Source of the DNA: Chitinophagaceae bacterium UBA1953
GTDB lineage: Bacteria; Bacteroidota; Bacteroidia; Chitinophagales; Chitinophagaceae
NCBI GenBank assembly: GCA_002336115.1
Contig: DDEN01000032.1
Span: 1-64,000 of the forward strand
Length of the DNA stretch: 64,000 nucleotides
Reading direction: 5' to 3'
A model generated the notes under the pieces. It was given only the letters and a program-made list of their open reading frames with translations, was not told the DNA's origin and searched no databases. Shown here piece by piece: positions 35,123-42,977 of the stretch. The number at the start of each line of letters is the position of its first letter. Position 1 is the stretch's first letter. A program made the position numbers and the translations under genes.

Positions 35123-35721
35123 AGTCCGATTTTTTTAACCAGTTCTTTTGTTCTGTTAACAAACACCTGTTCAAGCAATTTCTTTTCATCTTCTGTTGGT
35201 ACGAAGAAATCACCAAAGCGCCGGGCATTCCAAAGAAGTTTATCTTTTACTTCTTTATCAAAACCGCCAATGATGGTCACAAATGCATCGCCACGCTTCA
35301 CGGTACCAACTACGCCAATGTTTTGAAACATGCGGCCTGTATAAGTAAGATCAACATGGCTCGTTTGCAATCCGTTTGCTTCTCTCCACTCTTTGTATGA
35401 TATGCCATCCGAATCATCAACCTTGCTTTTCTTCATCTTCACATTTTCCTCACCGTACAATTTGTTAATTCCTTTCCGCAAGAGCCGCTTATCTTCCTTC
35501 TCCAGCAACTTTCTGCCTCCTGCATTCAACGCCCTGTCTTCAAAGTAAAATGCAGGCAGCGGATTGGTACTATACGTTCGTCCTTCAATACCCTGCTGCT
35601 GAATCCGGTTCACTATCAGCCCCATTGCATTCATAGCAACTTCTTCAGAAATGTTTGCCATCTCTGTTTCTATTGCATTAATCAATGCATCAACTTTTGT
35701 TATGGCTTCTTCAAGTGTCAT
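35119..35721 (-). CDS. Virion morphogenesis protein (HK97 gp10 / Mu gpG-like)
   Basis: A 200-aa protein. An N-terminal helical region is followed by Ser/Asn-rich and Lys-rich segments and the block VDLTYTGRMFQNIGVV...AFVTIIGG, which resembles the conserved LTGRL/M and strand motif of the phage virion morphogenesis family. Such proteins act at the neck in tail joining. It overlaps both neighbours by four bases. Confidence 0.65.
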   Translation of the reverse strand: MTLEEAITKVDALINAIETEMANISEEVAMNAMGLIVNRIQQQGIEGRTYSTNPLPAFYFEDRALNAGGRKLLEKEDKRLLRKGINKLYGEENVKMKKSKVDDSDGISYKEWREANGLQTSHVDLTYTGRMFQNIGVVGTVKRGDAFVTIIGGFDKEVKDKLLWNARRFGDFFVPTEDEKKLLEQVFVNRTKELVKKIGL

Positions 35722-36785
35722 AAACGGATGCCGGTTACCTGGTAGGTATCGTTTTTATCATTGCAGATGTAGCAGTCGTTATCGCTCAAATCCATATTTT
35801 CAGCAATCCACTGCACATCATTATTAAACTTCTTCTGCAATCGGTAGGCATTGTGCGTCATCTGCTCACGCTTGGCCATCGTGTAACGGTTTATCTCGTC
35901 CGAATTCATGATTCCCAAAATAAGATTCTCTACTGATTTGCGGAGGATAGACCATTGCATGGCCACACGAATAAACTCGTTTTCGTAAGAGCGACAGATG
36001 ATATCATCGTTACCACATCTTGCATCTACATCCAGCACAATGCCGTTTACTTGTGCTGTTCTGCTGAACCTGGTTAACTGTGCCAGATCATCACCCACCA
36101 CCCCCCGTGGAGATACAAACTGATGCAGATCATTTTCTTTCATTCCACATCCACAACTCACCACATTGTCCTTTGGATAAAATCCTGTGCGTTGGTAAAC
36201 GAAATAATACTGTAGGTACAATCCTGAATCATCGGCCAATGCAAGTTCTAACGGAGTGGTGAGAACATTCTCCCTGATTCCTCCGGCTACAGATTGAACT
36301 GGAATAGTGCTGATCAGTTCCTTCGCATCATTGCCGGAATAGGCTTTGTACACCAGCAGATCGAAGCTGGCCGTAGTGTCCATAACAACATGTACTTTGT
36401 TAATCGTAATGGCTGCTCCCCTGAAATTTCTTGTTTCCAAAACCACTCCCGCATACTGTTGTGGTAAAGCAAGCACATTGCTATAAGCCATACTTCCAAC
36501 CATACCTGTGTATGGTTTACTACGTTGAATAAACCTTCCCTGCATTAACCTGAACAGTTCCCGTTTAAATTCACTGATGGCCTGTGTACGGGCATTTGAT
36601 AAAATAAAAGCCATATCCTTACCGCAATCAGCAATGCTTTTTACAGCTTGCAGACTGATTGGTGCTTCTGGCAGTTCATCAATGAATAATCCGCTTTCAC
36701 TGTTTGTATAACCGGTTGGTAACTGATCCTGCAAACATTCGCAGGTTGTGCGTGTAATGCCAATTACATTATTTAAACAATCCAT
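35718..36785 (-). CDS. Head-tail connector region structural protein (355 aa)
   Basis: Cys-rich 355-aa protein directly downstream of the capsid gene (71 bases) and overlapping the gp10-like gene. It has a mixed alpha/beta N-terminus, a beta-rich middle (FRGAAITINKVHVVMDTT, ASFDLLVYKA), then CGCGMKEND and a helical C-terminus ending DCYICNDKND. I do not recognise the family. Position suggests an adaptor or minor capsid protein. Confidence 0.5.
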   Translation of the reverse strand: MDCLNNVIGITRTTCECLQDQLPTGYTNSESGLFIDELPEAPISLQAVKSIADCGKDMAFILSNARTQAISEFKRELFRLMQGRFIQRSKPYTGMVGSMAYSNVLALPQQYAGVVLETRNFRGAAITINKVHVVMDTTASFDLLVYKAYSGNDAKELISTIPVQSVAGGIRENVLTTPLELALADDSGLYLQYYFVYQRTGFYPKDNVVSCGCGMKENDLHQFVSPRGVVGDDLAQLTRFSRTAQVNGIVLDVDARCGNDDIICRSYENEFIRVAMQWSILRKSVENLILGIMNSDEINRYTMAKREQMTHNAYRLQKKFNNDVQWIAENMDLSDNDCYICNDKNDTYQVTGIRL

Positions 36786-36855
36786 GATCTGTTATTTGAA
36801 AAAGGGCGGGCGATTGTGCCCACCCTTTCAGTTTATCATACAATAAGGAAAAACC

Positions 36856-37869
36856 TTACACTTTGCTGAAGCTCAGGATACCTGTATTACCAGCAGCACA
36901 ACCTTCAGGATTCAAAAAGAAACCTGCTGTTACTGCAAATAACCAGTGGTGGCTTACACGTTTTCCGGAACACTTCATTTTGTAGTACACATCATACTTC
37001 ACGCCTGGAATGTTTGCACTTGCTACAGTGTAGCGGGTTTGCTTGCCATTTTCCAGGTCGTAAGCAGTTGGTACATCAGGATTGAAGTTGCGGGTATGCA
37101 CAGCACACGCATCTTTTGCAACCATGAATGTATCATCAGGTGTAATAGCAGCGGCCGTGAAATTGAACTGGTCGAAATACAGACGCACTGCACCATAACG
37201 GGCGGCATCTCCTTTACCATTATCATTACCACTGTTGAATTGCGCATTGCGGAAATCAACAAACAGTTCGCCGTTGTCGATCAGGTAAGGATTTGCAATC
37301 CTGTTTTTAATGGCCATTTGTTCCCATACAGGAACGATGGTGCTTTTGTACTCAGCAGATGGGATCTGCGTTGTAAGCGTTGGCGCATCAAAGGTATAAC
37401 CGCCTGGTGCCAGGTTAGTACCCGCATTTGCATTCAGGAAAATGAGCGATTGCTTTGCAAGATATTCATCAAGCAACTTCATACGGTGCATCATGGTTTT
37501 AACAACCACTTCATCTTTACCGTAGATGCTGCCAGCAATATCATTGTCATCAACTGCAAAGCTTGCGGTACGGCAAAGGTTTAACGCATAGGTTTTCTTA
37601 GCAGTATCAACTGCTGTGCCTGTGAAATCGCAAAAATCAGCAGGACATGCTGCATCGGTTGCAGCACAGTTATTGAGCCAGCTTACTGCCACCTGGAAAT
37701 CTTTTTCCGGGCTGCCATTCAACTCTTCGATGAGGGCTGTCTGCTCTTTTTTAATTGCCTTTACTGCTTCGGCCTGTACAGCGTACTGAGATGCCTGTTG
37801 GCCATCGGCCCACATCTCTTCTGCTTTCAGCTTAATTTCAGATAAGGCAGCATTTGTAATAAGTGCCAT
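36856..37869 (-). CDS. Major capsid protein (putative)
   Basis: A 337-aa protein immediately after the scaffold gene, the canonical position of the major capsid protein. Sequence features fit an HK97-like fold: an N-terminal long helix region (ALSEIKLKAEEMWADGQQ), a helix-rich spine near 100-145 (VVKTMMHRMKLLDEYLAKQ) and beta strands toward the C-terminus (PGVKYDVYYKMKCSGKRV). No clear cleavage site. The assignment depends mainly on gene order. Confidence 0.7.
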   Translation of the reverse strand: MALITNAALSEIKLKAEEMWADGQQASQYAVQAEAVKAIKKEQTALIEELNGSPEKDFQVAVSWLNNCAATDAACPADFCDFTGTAVDTAKKTYALNLCRTASFAVDDNDIAGSIYGKDEVVVKTMMHRMKLLDEYLAKQSLIFLNANAGTNLAPGGYTFDAPTLTTQIPSAEYKSTIVPVWEQMAIKNRIANPYLIDNGELFVDFRNAQFNSGNDNGKGDAARYGAVRLYFDQFNFTAAAITPDDTFMVAKDACAVHTRNFNPDVPTAYDLENGKQTRYTVASANIPGVKYDVYYKMKCSGKRVSHHWLFAVTAGFFLNPEGCAAGNTGILSFSKV

Positions 37870-37887
37870 TGTAAAAAATTAACTGGG

Positions 37888-38793
37888 TTATGATTTAATG
37901 TCATCGGGGGCATTATCTCTGATGGCCAGCCGGTCCTTCAGCGCAATGCTGGAATCGTTGATCATCTTCTGATACTCCTCTTTGGTTTTCGGCATAGTGC
38001 CAGTGTAGGGAGTTTTTTGTTGCTGTTGATCCTTGTTTTTATCCGATCCCGGTGCAGTACGGTTATCGGCTACCTTAAAATCGTAATACTTTTCAGCAGT
38101 GGCTTTCACGAACTTGTCAAAGTCAACCTTATGGCCATGTTCATCTTCCAGAACTTTACCATCTTTGGAGATAATAACTTTCCCTTCCACTGTTTCAAAG
38201 TCATACCCATTAAGTTTGCCGATAAAATCACTTTTCTGATTTGCCGCTTTAGCTGCATCAGTAGATAAAATAGGATTCATGCTTTCAAAGATCTCCAGTG
38301 CTTTTTTTGAAACACCGGTGAATACTTCCTTCTTCTGGTACTCCTTGTCTTTTGTGCTGATCTGATCTTCGAATGTTTTTTTCTGATCATCCAGTTGCTT
38401 TTTGAACTGGTTTTCCATCTGAACATAAGCAGGATGTTTTTTTACATCATCATCTGTCATGTCTTTTTGCTTGCCAGCTGCTTTGGGCTTGGATGCTTCA
38501 AAAATTTCATCAATCAAATCATCACCTTCATTGTCAGAGTCAAGTTCAAATTTTGTTTTGAGGCTTTTTTCAACTTCAGACTTCACTTTCTTTTCGGCTT
38601 TTTTATAGCCATCGTCGAAAGATGTTTTTTTGAGCGAAGAAACCCGCTCTTTGTCTTTGTCTTTAAGAGCTTTCAAAACTTCTTTGTCATCTATCTGATC
38701 ATCGGATTTTTCCAAGAGATCCGCTATCTCACCATCGGCCATTTGGTAAGCTGTGGCCAGCAGCCCAGTTAATATTGCTTTGAGTTTGGACAT
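37888..38793 (-). CDS. Capsid scaffolding protein
   Basis: A 301-aa highly charged, helical protein (Lys/Asp/Glu about 40 percent in the central part) with coiled coils (YKKAEKKVKSEVEKSLKTKF, QMENQFKKQLDDQKKTFED). It lies 18 bases upstream of the capsid gene. This is a typical scaffold that guides capsid assembly and is then removed. The N-terminal hydrophobic stretch (LKAILTGLLATAYQMADGEI) may interact with the portal or capsid. Confidence 0.75.
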   Translation of the reverse strand: MSKLKAILTGLLATAYQMADGEIADLLEKSDDQIDDKEVLKALKDKDKERVSSLKKTSFDDGYKKAEKKVKSEVEKSLKTKFELDSDNEGDDLIDEIFEASKPKAAGKQKDMTDDDVKKHPAYVQMENQFKKQLDDQKKTFEDQISTKDKEYQKKEVFTGVSKKALEIFESMNPILSTDAAKAANQKSDFIGKLNGYDFETVEGKVIISKDGKVLEDEHGHKVDFDKFVKATAEKYYDFKVADNRTAPGSDKNKDQQQQKTPYTGTMPKTKEEYQKMINDSSIALKDRLAIRDNAPDDIKS

Positions 38794-38820
38794 AAAAAAA
38801 TGATTATTTAAAGAGCTTTT

Positions 38821-39030
38821 CTATTTTTTGCCTTTGGCTTTTTTGGTTACTGATTCTGCTTTTTCTTCCACTTCGCTTTTCTGTTCCTGCAATGCTTTAA
38901 CCTCATCCGGAACATTTGCTTCGGTAATCTCAAAAGCCCTTGCCATACCGGGGGTAGCTTTGATTTTTTCCAGCTCCTGCGGTGTAACATCATATTCGGC
39001 ACCTGTTTTTTTATTTCTTAGCCTCGGCAT
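38821..39030 (-). CDS. Small phage protein (69 aa)
   Basis: A short protein with a conserved-looking N-terminal module (LRNKKTGAEYDVTPQELEKI) and a Lys/Glu-rich C-terminal helix. It overlaps the end of the 86-aa gene by 20 bases and ends 27 bases before the scaffold start. It is probably a head accessory protein; function unknown. Confidence 0.6.
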   Translation of the reverse strand: MPRLRNKKTGAEYDVTPQELEKIKATPGMARAFEITEANVPDEVKALQEQKSEVEEKAESVTKKAKGKK

Positions 39031-39271
39031 TCTTGTTTCCTTTTGTTGTTTTCACTTCGTCAACCTTCACTTCCTGCGGAACTTCGGCAGCAGCTTTTAA
39101 AACAACTTCTTCGCCACTGGTTAGTTCTGTTTTAGTTTCTGCCAATTCCTTCACTTCCTGCGGAACTTCGGCAGCAGCTTTCCATCCGTACTTATCATCC
39201 GGCATGTTTTTCCAGAACTCAAGGTCAAATTCCCTGATTTCTCCGTTACGTGATGCTTTGATTGTTGACAT
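39011..39271 (-). CDS. Small repeat-containing phage protein (86 aa)
   Basis: It begins MSTIKASRNGEIREFDLEFW. Two copies of the element KAAAEVPQEVK occur at about 31-41 and 59-69, encoded by a 34-base exact DNA duplication. Its short acidic C-terminus and position before the scaffold suggest a head assembly accessory. Function unknown. Confidence 0.6.
   Translation of the reverse strand: MSTIKASRNGEIREFDLEFWKNMPDDKYGWKAAAEVPQEVKELAETKTELTSGEEVVLKAAAEVPQEVKVDEVKTTKGNKNAEAKK
39064..39097 (+). repeat. 34-base direct repeat, copy A
   Basis: Exact copy of 39148-39181, 84 bases apart (a multiple of three), so the duplication keeps frame and doubles an 11-residue unit in the 86-aa protein. Confidence 0.8.
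39148..39181 (+). repeat. 34-base direct repeat, copy B
   Basis: Partner of 39064-39097. The identity at DNA level, third codon positions included, indicates a recent duplication or slippage event. Confidence 0.8.
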
Positions 39272-39309
39272 ATTACACTCTTTTAGTAGTAAAGTTAATA
39301 TTTAAGTAG

Positions 39310-39415
39310 TTGTAAGATCAAATTTATTTTTATTATTTTTGTACCGGCTGATTGCCTATGGTTCGAAAGAATTACGCATTCTACCTCCCCCGGTACTGCC
39401 GGGGCTTTTTATTTT
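39310..39415 (+). ncRNA. Candidate short plus-strand RNA in the head module
   Basis: Plus strand: TTG at 39310-39312, 21-base spacer, TATTTTTG (39334-39341) as a Bacteroidota-type promoter, predicted start near 39348, and a terminator at 39388-39415 (stem CCCCGG/CCGGGG, loop TACTG, then CTTTTTATTTT). This would give an RNA of about 65-70 nt running against all neighbouring genes and just overlapping the end of the MuF-like gene. GTACCGG at 39341-39347 could alternatively pair with CCGGTAC at 39390-39396. Promoter matches in AT-rich DNA arise by chance, so this is a candidate only. Confidence 0.4.
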
Positions 39416-40929
39416 CTGGACCTTCCCTTTAAAGCCTCCCTTATTGAGCTTTTATACAATCCCCTTTTCAAGTCTGCATCTGTGAATTCAAGCAGCCTTC
39501 CATTAGGTAAAGCAAGGTGCAGGTTATTAATTTTGTAGTCATGGTGAATTGCATAGTTTATTCCCTTTATTAAATTACCAGCATCAACCGCAGTTTGCAA
39601 CAGCAATGAAACGTTGTTTTCAACATTCGTTTTATTGCTCAAATTATAACGGTCGAACTGATGGATTGCTTCCCGTATAGCCCGTTGAATTGTTGATGGC
39701 TTATTCTTATTTACACCTTCATACTCATACAGCTTCCCGTTAATCTTTGCGTCTATAGATGGATGGTTATCATAAGCCCTCAGTAACTCAACAGATTTTC
39801 CCCTTTTGAAATAGTACTCCGATTGATGTACATTTTTATTCAGTTCAGCCTTACCTTTCTTATTAGGAAAAGCATGTTCAGGATGCGATGCAATGAACGC
39901 TCCTGTTTTGCCATCTTCAGCATGCTGCACATAATTTCTTTTAGCCAGCCTGATTCTTTCTTCATCGGCATTGTCAAACTTTTCTGCACTGTATTTTCTC
40001 AAATCAGGACGTTTGGCAAAAGCAACCTCATCGCTGATCCACATTATATCATCCACACAACCGTAACCGCCACGGTCAACAAACGGATTATAAGTAGCAA
40101 TATCTTCACCCGCAACAATAGGACCGGCAGGCACCCGTTTATTTTTATCATCAAAAGTTACAGTACCAATCAAATCTTTCCACCTCAACGCTTCCTCTCT
40201 TGAAAATACCTGCCCTTTTCGATGTATGCAGAAATGGCGGGATGCTTTGCGCCTGGTACCGGCGTAAATGAAATAGTTCATCTCCAGTTTATCAGCGTAC
40301 AGCTTTCCATTCAGCGCATCAATGCGGGCATAAGTATCATAGGCCGTATTGCGATAAAACTGTTTAAACTTACCCATCTTTTCATCATTACCTACAACCA
40401 TTTCCTTCAAACCTTTCCGTAAATCTTCATAACCAGTGCCACCTGTTACTTTCTCCATCGCAAACTGCTTGATTTCATTTTTCACAGTAGGATCATCCAG
40501 CAACCCCTTCATAAATCCTTCACGTTTCAACTCGCCTTTAGCATTCAACCCAAGTCGCTCATTCACTATGGCTGAAATATCATCGTTATTGATCTTCATG
40601 CCTTGCAGCTCACTGAAATAATCCTGGTTAAGACCTGTCACACCATATAGGTCTTCTATCATGGTTGTAACAACCTTGTATCCTTGCTGCATCATAAAAT
40701 TGCTATACGCTTTTTCTATCAATGCAATTTTTCTTTGATTCTGCAGGTCGGTTGTAATTAATCCGTTCTCAACATTCAGTTCCTTTAAAAAATCTTCAAT
40801 AACCTGGTCATTTAACAGGATGCCGAGCTTATCAAGCAGCTTCTCCAGTTTCATTAACTGGTCGTCAATGAACTGCGTTTTTTGCTCAGCAGTTGCCGTA
40901 AGAAGTTTTAGTTTTTTTAATGGATCCAT
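39409..40929 (-). CDS. MuF-like minor head protein with C-terminal toxin-like nuclease domain
   Basis: A 506-aa protein. The region at about 190-300 matches the phage Mu gpF/SPP1 gp7 head morphogenesis family (DTYARIDALNGKLYADKL, RRKASRHFCIHRKGQVF), which acts with the portal in DNA packaging and ejection. After a linker, residues about 365-470 contain DAKINGKLYEYEGVNKNK followed by IQRAIREAIHQFDRYNL. This resembles the contact-dependent-inhibition CdiA-CT tRNase/PD-(D/E)XK-type fold, with Asp and Glu around a beta hairpin. Such MuF-toxin fusions are known in temperate phages; activity is inferred. Confidence 0.65.
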   Translation of the reverse strand: MDPLKKLKLLTATAEQKTQFIDDQLMKLEKLLDKLGILLNDQVIEDFLKELNVENGLITTDLQNQRKIALIEKAYSNFMMQQGYKVVTTMIEDLYGVTGLNQDYFSELQGMKINNDDISAIVNERLGLNAKGELKREGFMKGLLDDPTVKNEIKQFAMEKVTGGTGYEDLRKGLKEMVVGNDEKMGKFKQFYRNTAYDTYARIDALNGKLYADKLEMNYFIYAGTRRKASRHFCIHRKGQVFSREEALRWKDLIGTVTFDDKNKRVPAGPIVAGEDIATYNPFVDRGGYGCVDDIMWISDEVAFAKRPDLRKYSAEKFDNADEERIRLAKRNYVQHAEDGKTGAFIASHPEHAFPNKKGKAELNKNVHQSEYYFKRGKSVELLRAYDNHPSIDAKINGKLYEYEGVNKNKPSTIQRAIREAIHQFDRYNLSNKTNVENNVSLLLQTAVDAGNLIKGINYAIHHDYKINNLHLALPNGRLLEFTDADLKRGLYKSSIREALKGRSRK

Positions 40930-40935
40930 ATATAA

Positions 40936-41703
40936 TTAGGCTCCTACGTAATAAAATCCTGTCGCTTTCCAAAGTACACCTGTTGTTGCCGGGCATACAA
41001 TAGTAGTAGCCGTATTGGCGGTTGTTGACTTTAACGGATTACCAGTAAAGTCTAATTCTATTCTTTCACTCTCACCTAATGCTCCTAATGTTCTAAAGTC
41101 AATGCTTGGAGTAGTGGCAATATTAGTGGTTGTAACAATAATAGGTGCTGCTCCTGCTGTTAATGCGGCTGCGCAATACTTGCTAACTACAAGTTTAGTA
41201 ATATAATGATATAGTCCAGTACCTGGCGCTGTAAGTGTAAGCGTTACTGCGGCTGCGGCTGCGCCAGTAGTTGTAATACTCGCCGTTGTAGGGATATTTT
41301 TTGCGTAAAAGATATTACCAGCATTGCTACCTCTTATCGCAACGATGGAAGTACCACTTGTATAGGCACTTGCACGTATTCTCATCCTTTTAACCGGTGA
41401 TGGTAAATGGCATATCCACTGTCCTGCTGCTGTTATCGTAGTAGCCCATATCTCTGTAACTGGTGAATAAAACGGGACCGAAAAATAATCTGTACCGTTA
41501 ATTGTTGCTTCTGCAACAAGTGTGGCAACAAATGTTCCACGCACGTCAACAACGGCGCCATCAATTCCGGCGCAATCAAAAAATACTTCTCCATTTACGG
41601 CTGATATATTTTGAGTAAATTGTCGGCTATCGGTAAGCGTATCGCCACCTACCACATCTGTGAAGTCTATATTGTTGCCGAATTGATCTAAAAGTTGTGC
41701 CAT
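40936..41703 (-). CDS. Virion surface/decoration-like protein (255 aa)
   Basis: A Thr/Ala-rich beta protein (GSNAGNIFYAKNIPTTASIT, LYHYITKLVVSKYCAA, LWKATGFYYVGA) with no signal peptide. The layout recalls phage capsid decoration or neck-fibre proteins. It lies between the MuF-like gene and two short fibre-stalk-like genes, suggesting head appendages (capsid or neck fibres) rather than tail fibres. Family not recognised. Confidence 0.5.
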   Translation of the reverse strand: MAQLLDQFGNNIDFTDVVGGDTLTDSRQFTQNISAVNGEVFFDCAGIDGAVVDVRGTFVATLVAEATINGTDYFSVPFYSPVTEIWATTITAAGQWICHLPSPVKRMRIRASAYTSGTSIVAIRGSNAGNIFYAKNIPTTASITTTGAAAAAVTLTLTAPGTGLYHYITKLVVSKYCAAALTAGAAPIIVTTTNIATTPSIDFRTLGALGESERIELDFTGNPLKSTTANTATTIVCPATTGVLWKATGFYYVGA

Positions 41704-41709
41704 TTTAGT

Positions 41710-42030
41710 TTAGTTTAGTTTATAGTTAACGTTAAACGAACCTCCAATTGGCTCGTTGTTACAATGCCTGATAACAATATCAAACGAACCACTTTTTGCA
41801 ATTGGATTAAATGATAAAGAATCGAATTCACTGCTGTTTTCCCCATCTTCGTTCCAATTAATAGTTATTATTGAGGAAGGAGTGCATTTAGCATCTATTA
41901 CTGTAACTACTTTGCGGTAAGAAGACGGGTATCCAGTTGCTAACTGCACAGCTTTGTATGGAGATTTAAGGCCTTTAATATCGGCCCCAATCTCAGCGAT
42001 CAAAAGCGATATGCGTTCGAGTAACGTCAT
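41710..42030 (-). CDS. Small virion appendage protein sharing an N-terminal module with its neighbour
   Basis: A 106-aa protein whose start MTLLERISLLIAEIGADIKG parallels that of the upstream 141-aa gene (MTLQQRISALITAVGTDIKS). The rest is a small Ig-like beta domain (PSSIITINWNEDGENSSEF, DIVIRHCNNEPIGGSFNV). A shared helical N-terminus with different C-terminal domains suggests a common docking module for alternative head appendages. Confidence 0.5.
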   Translation of the reverse strand: MTLLERISLLIAEIGADIKGLKSPYKAVQLATGYPSSYRKVVTVIDAKCTPSSIITINWNEDGENSSEFDSLSFNPIAKSGSFDIVIRHCNNEPIGGSFNVNYKLN

Positions 42031-42452
42031 GCTTTTGCAACATTATAAAGTGCAACAAGATCGGTATCGAGAACTCCGGTTTCAGTATAAGTCGGTCTAT
42101 TGCCTACGGCGGTGGCTAATGCCGATGCCGCACTTTCATCAGATTGCATTTGAGCGTACAATTCATTTAATGTGTCAAAGGCCGTCCCAACTCCGCCCTT
42201 TAATTCATTCTTTGCTGCGGTAATCTGAGCATCTATTTTATTACTACTATAGGTAGTCGTTCCTGATGCAGCAGAATCATTTATCTGAGCACCAGCACTA
42301 CCCAATGCAGATTTCACTTCGTTTATCGCTCCGACTAATGTGGTTTTATCAGTAGTATTCAACGATGACAATACCCCCTGGTTATTGAATAAGCTTTTTA
42401 TGTCTGTTCCGACCGCTGTAATTAATGCCGATATACGTTGTTGAAGTGTCAT
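42027..42452 (-). CDS. Fibre-stalk-like virion protein (141 aa)
   Basis: The N-terminal docking helix is shared with the next gene. The helical segment TDKTTLVGAINEVKSALG is a motif common in phage fibre stalks. The end DTDLVALYNVAKA resembles that of the 61-aa gene upstream (SDLVLLYNISKL). It overlaps the 106-aa gene by four bases (ATGA). Probably trimeric; function inferred. Confidence 0.55.
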   Translation of the reverse strand: MTLQQRISALITAVGTDIKSLFNNQGVLSSLNTTDKTTLVGAINEVKSALGSAGAQINDSAASGTTTYSSNKIDAQITAAKNELKGGVGTAFDTLNELYAQMQSDESAASALATAVGNRPTYTETGVLDTDLVALYNVAKA

Positions 42453-42456
42453 TTTT

Positions 42457-42642
42457 TTAAAGTTTTGATATGTTATAAAGTAATACTAAGTCTGATGCAA
42501 ATTCACTCTCAGACGCAGGTTCCTGATATGTTTTTTCTACCACATTTTGCATCACAATTTCCTGCACGGTATCAAGTTGCTGCTCCACTATTACAATCGT
42601 AATATTGTCGCTGATCTCCTGTATAATAATCGTTTCCTCCAT
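42457..42642 (-). CDS. Very small virion-associated protein (61 aa)
   Basis: A beta-rich N-terminal part (TIIIQEISDNITIVIVEQQL) and a C-terminus SDLVLLYNISKL shared with the next gene. One base separates its start from the stop of the 109-aa gene. Function unknown. Confidence 0.5.
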   Translation of the reverse strand: MEETIIIQEISDNITIVIVEQQLDTVQEIVMQNVVEKTYQEPASESEFASDLVLLYNISKL

Positions 42643-42643
42643 G

Positions 42644-42973
42644 TTACTTTACATTAAATTCTCCTTCAAGCCTTGCATAAGATGACCCGTCAGGATTATT
42701 TTGCATTAACTGGTAATGCAGGTCCTTATGCGAATAACTCAACGTTTCCTCATCTGTCAGTTCAAAATATAAGTTATTCGTTCCGGCAATTTTTAACTGC
42801 AACTGTTCAGAACTCCTGTAAGTAATTAATGGCGTTACTCTGCTTTTTGATTTCTCTATTACATACAGAATAAATTCAGATGCGGTAATATCAACTTGAT
42901 TACCGGTTGCAGTCTGGAATAACATATTACGTCTGAATGTATCGCCCCTCTTTATATTAAAATCGTACCGCAT
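42644..42973 (-). CDS. BppU N-terminal-domain-like small phage protein (109 aa)
   Basis: The sequence FNIKRGDTFRRNMLFQT followed by Ig-like strands (EFILYVIEKSKSRVTPLI, YFELTDEETLSYSHKDLHYQ) is the recurrent beta-sandwich found as the N-terminal domain of phage baseplate upper proteins and as a stand-alone small protein. Here it lies just after the portal gene, at the head block, so it may attach head or neck appendages. Confidence 0.6.
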   Translation of the reverse strand: MRYDFNIKRGDTFRRNMLFQTATGNQVDITASEFILYVIEKSKSRVTPLITYRSSEQLQLKIAGTNNLYFELTDEETLSYSHKDLHYQLMQNNPDGSSYARLEGEFNVK

Positions 42974-42977
42974 AACA

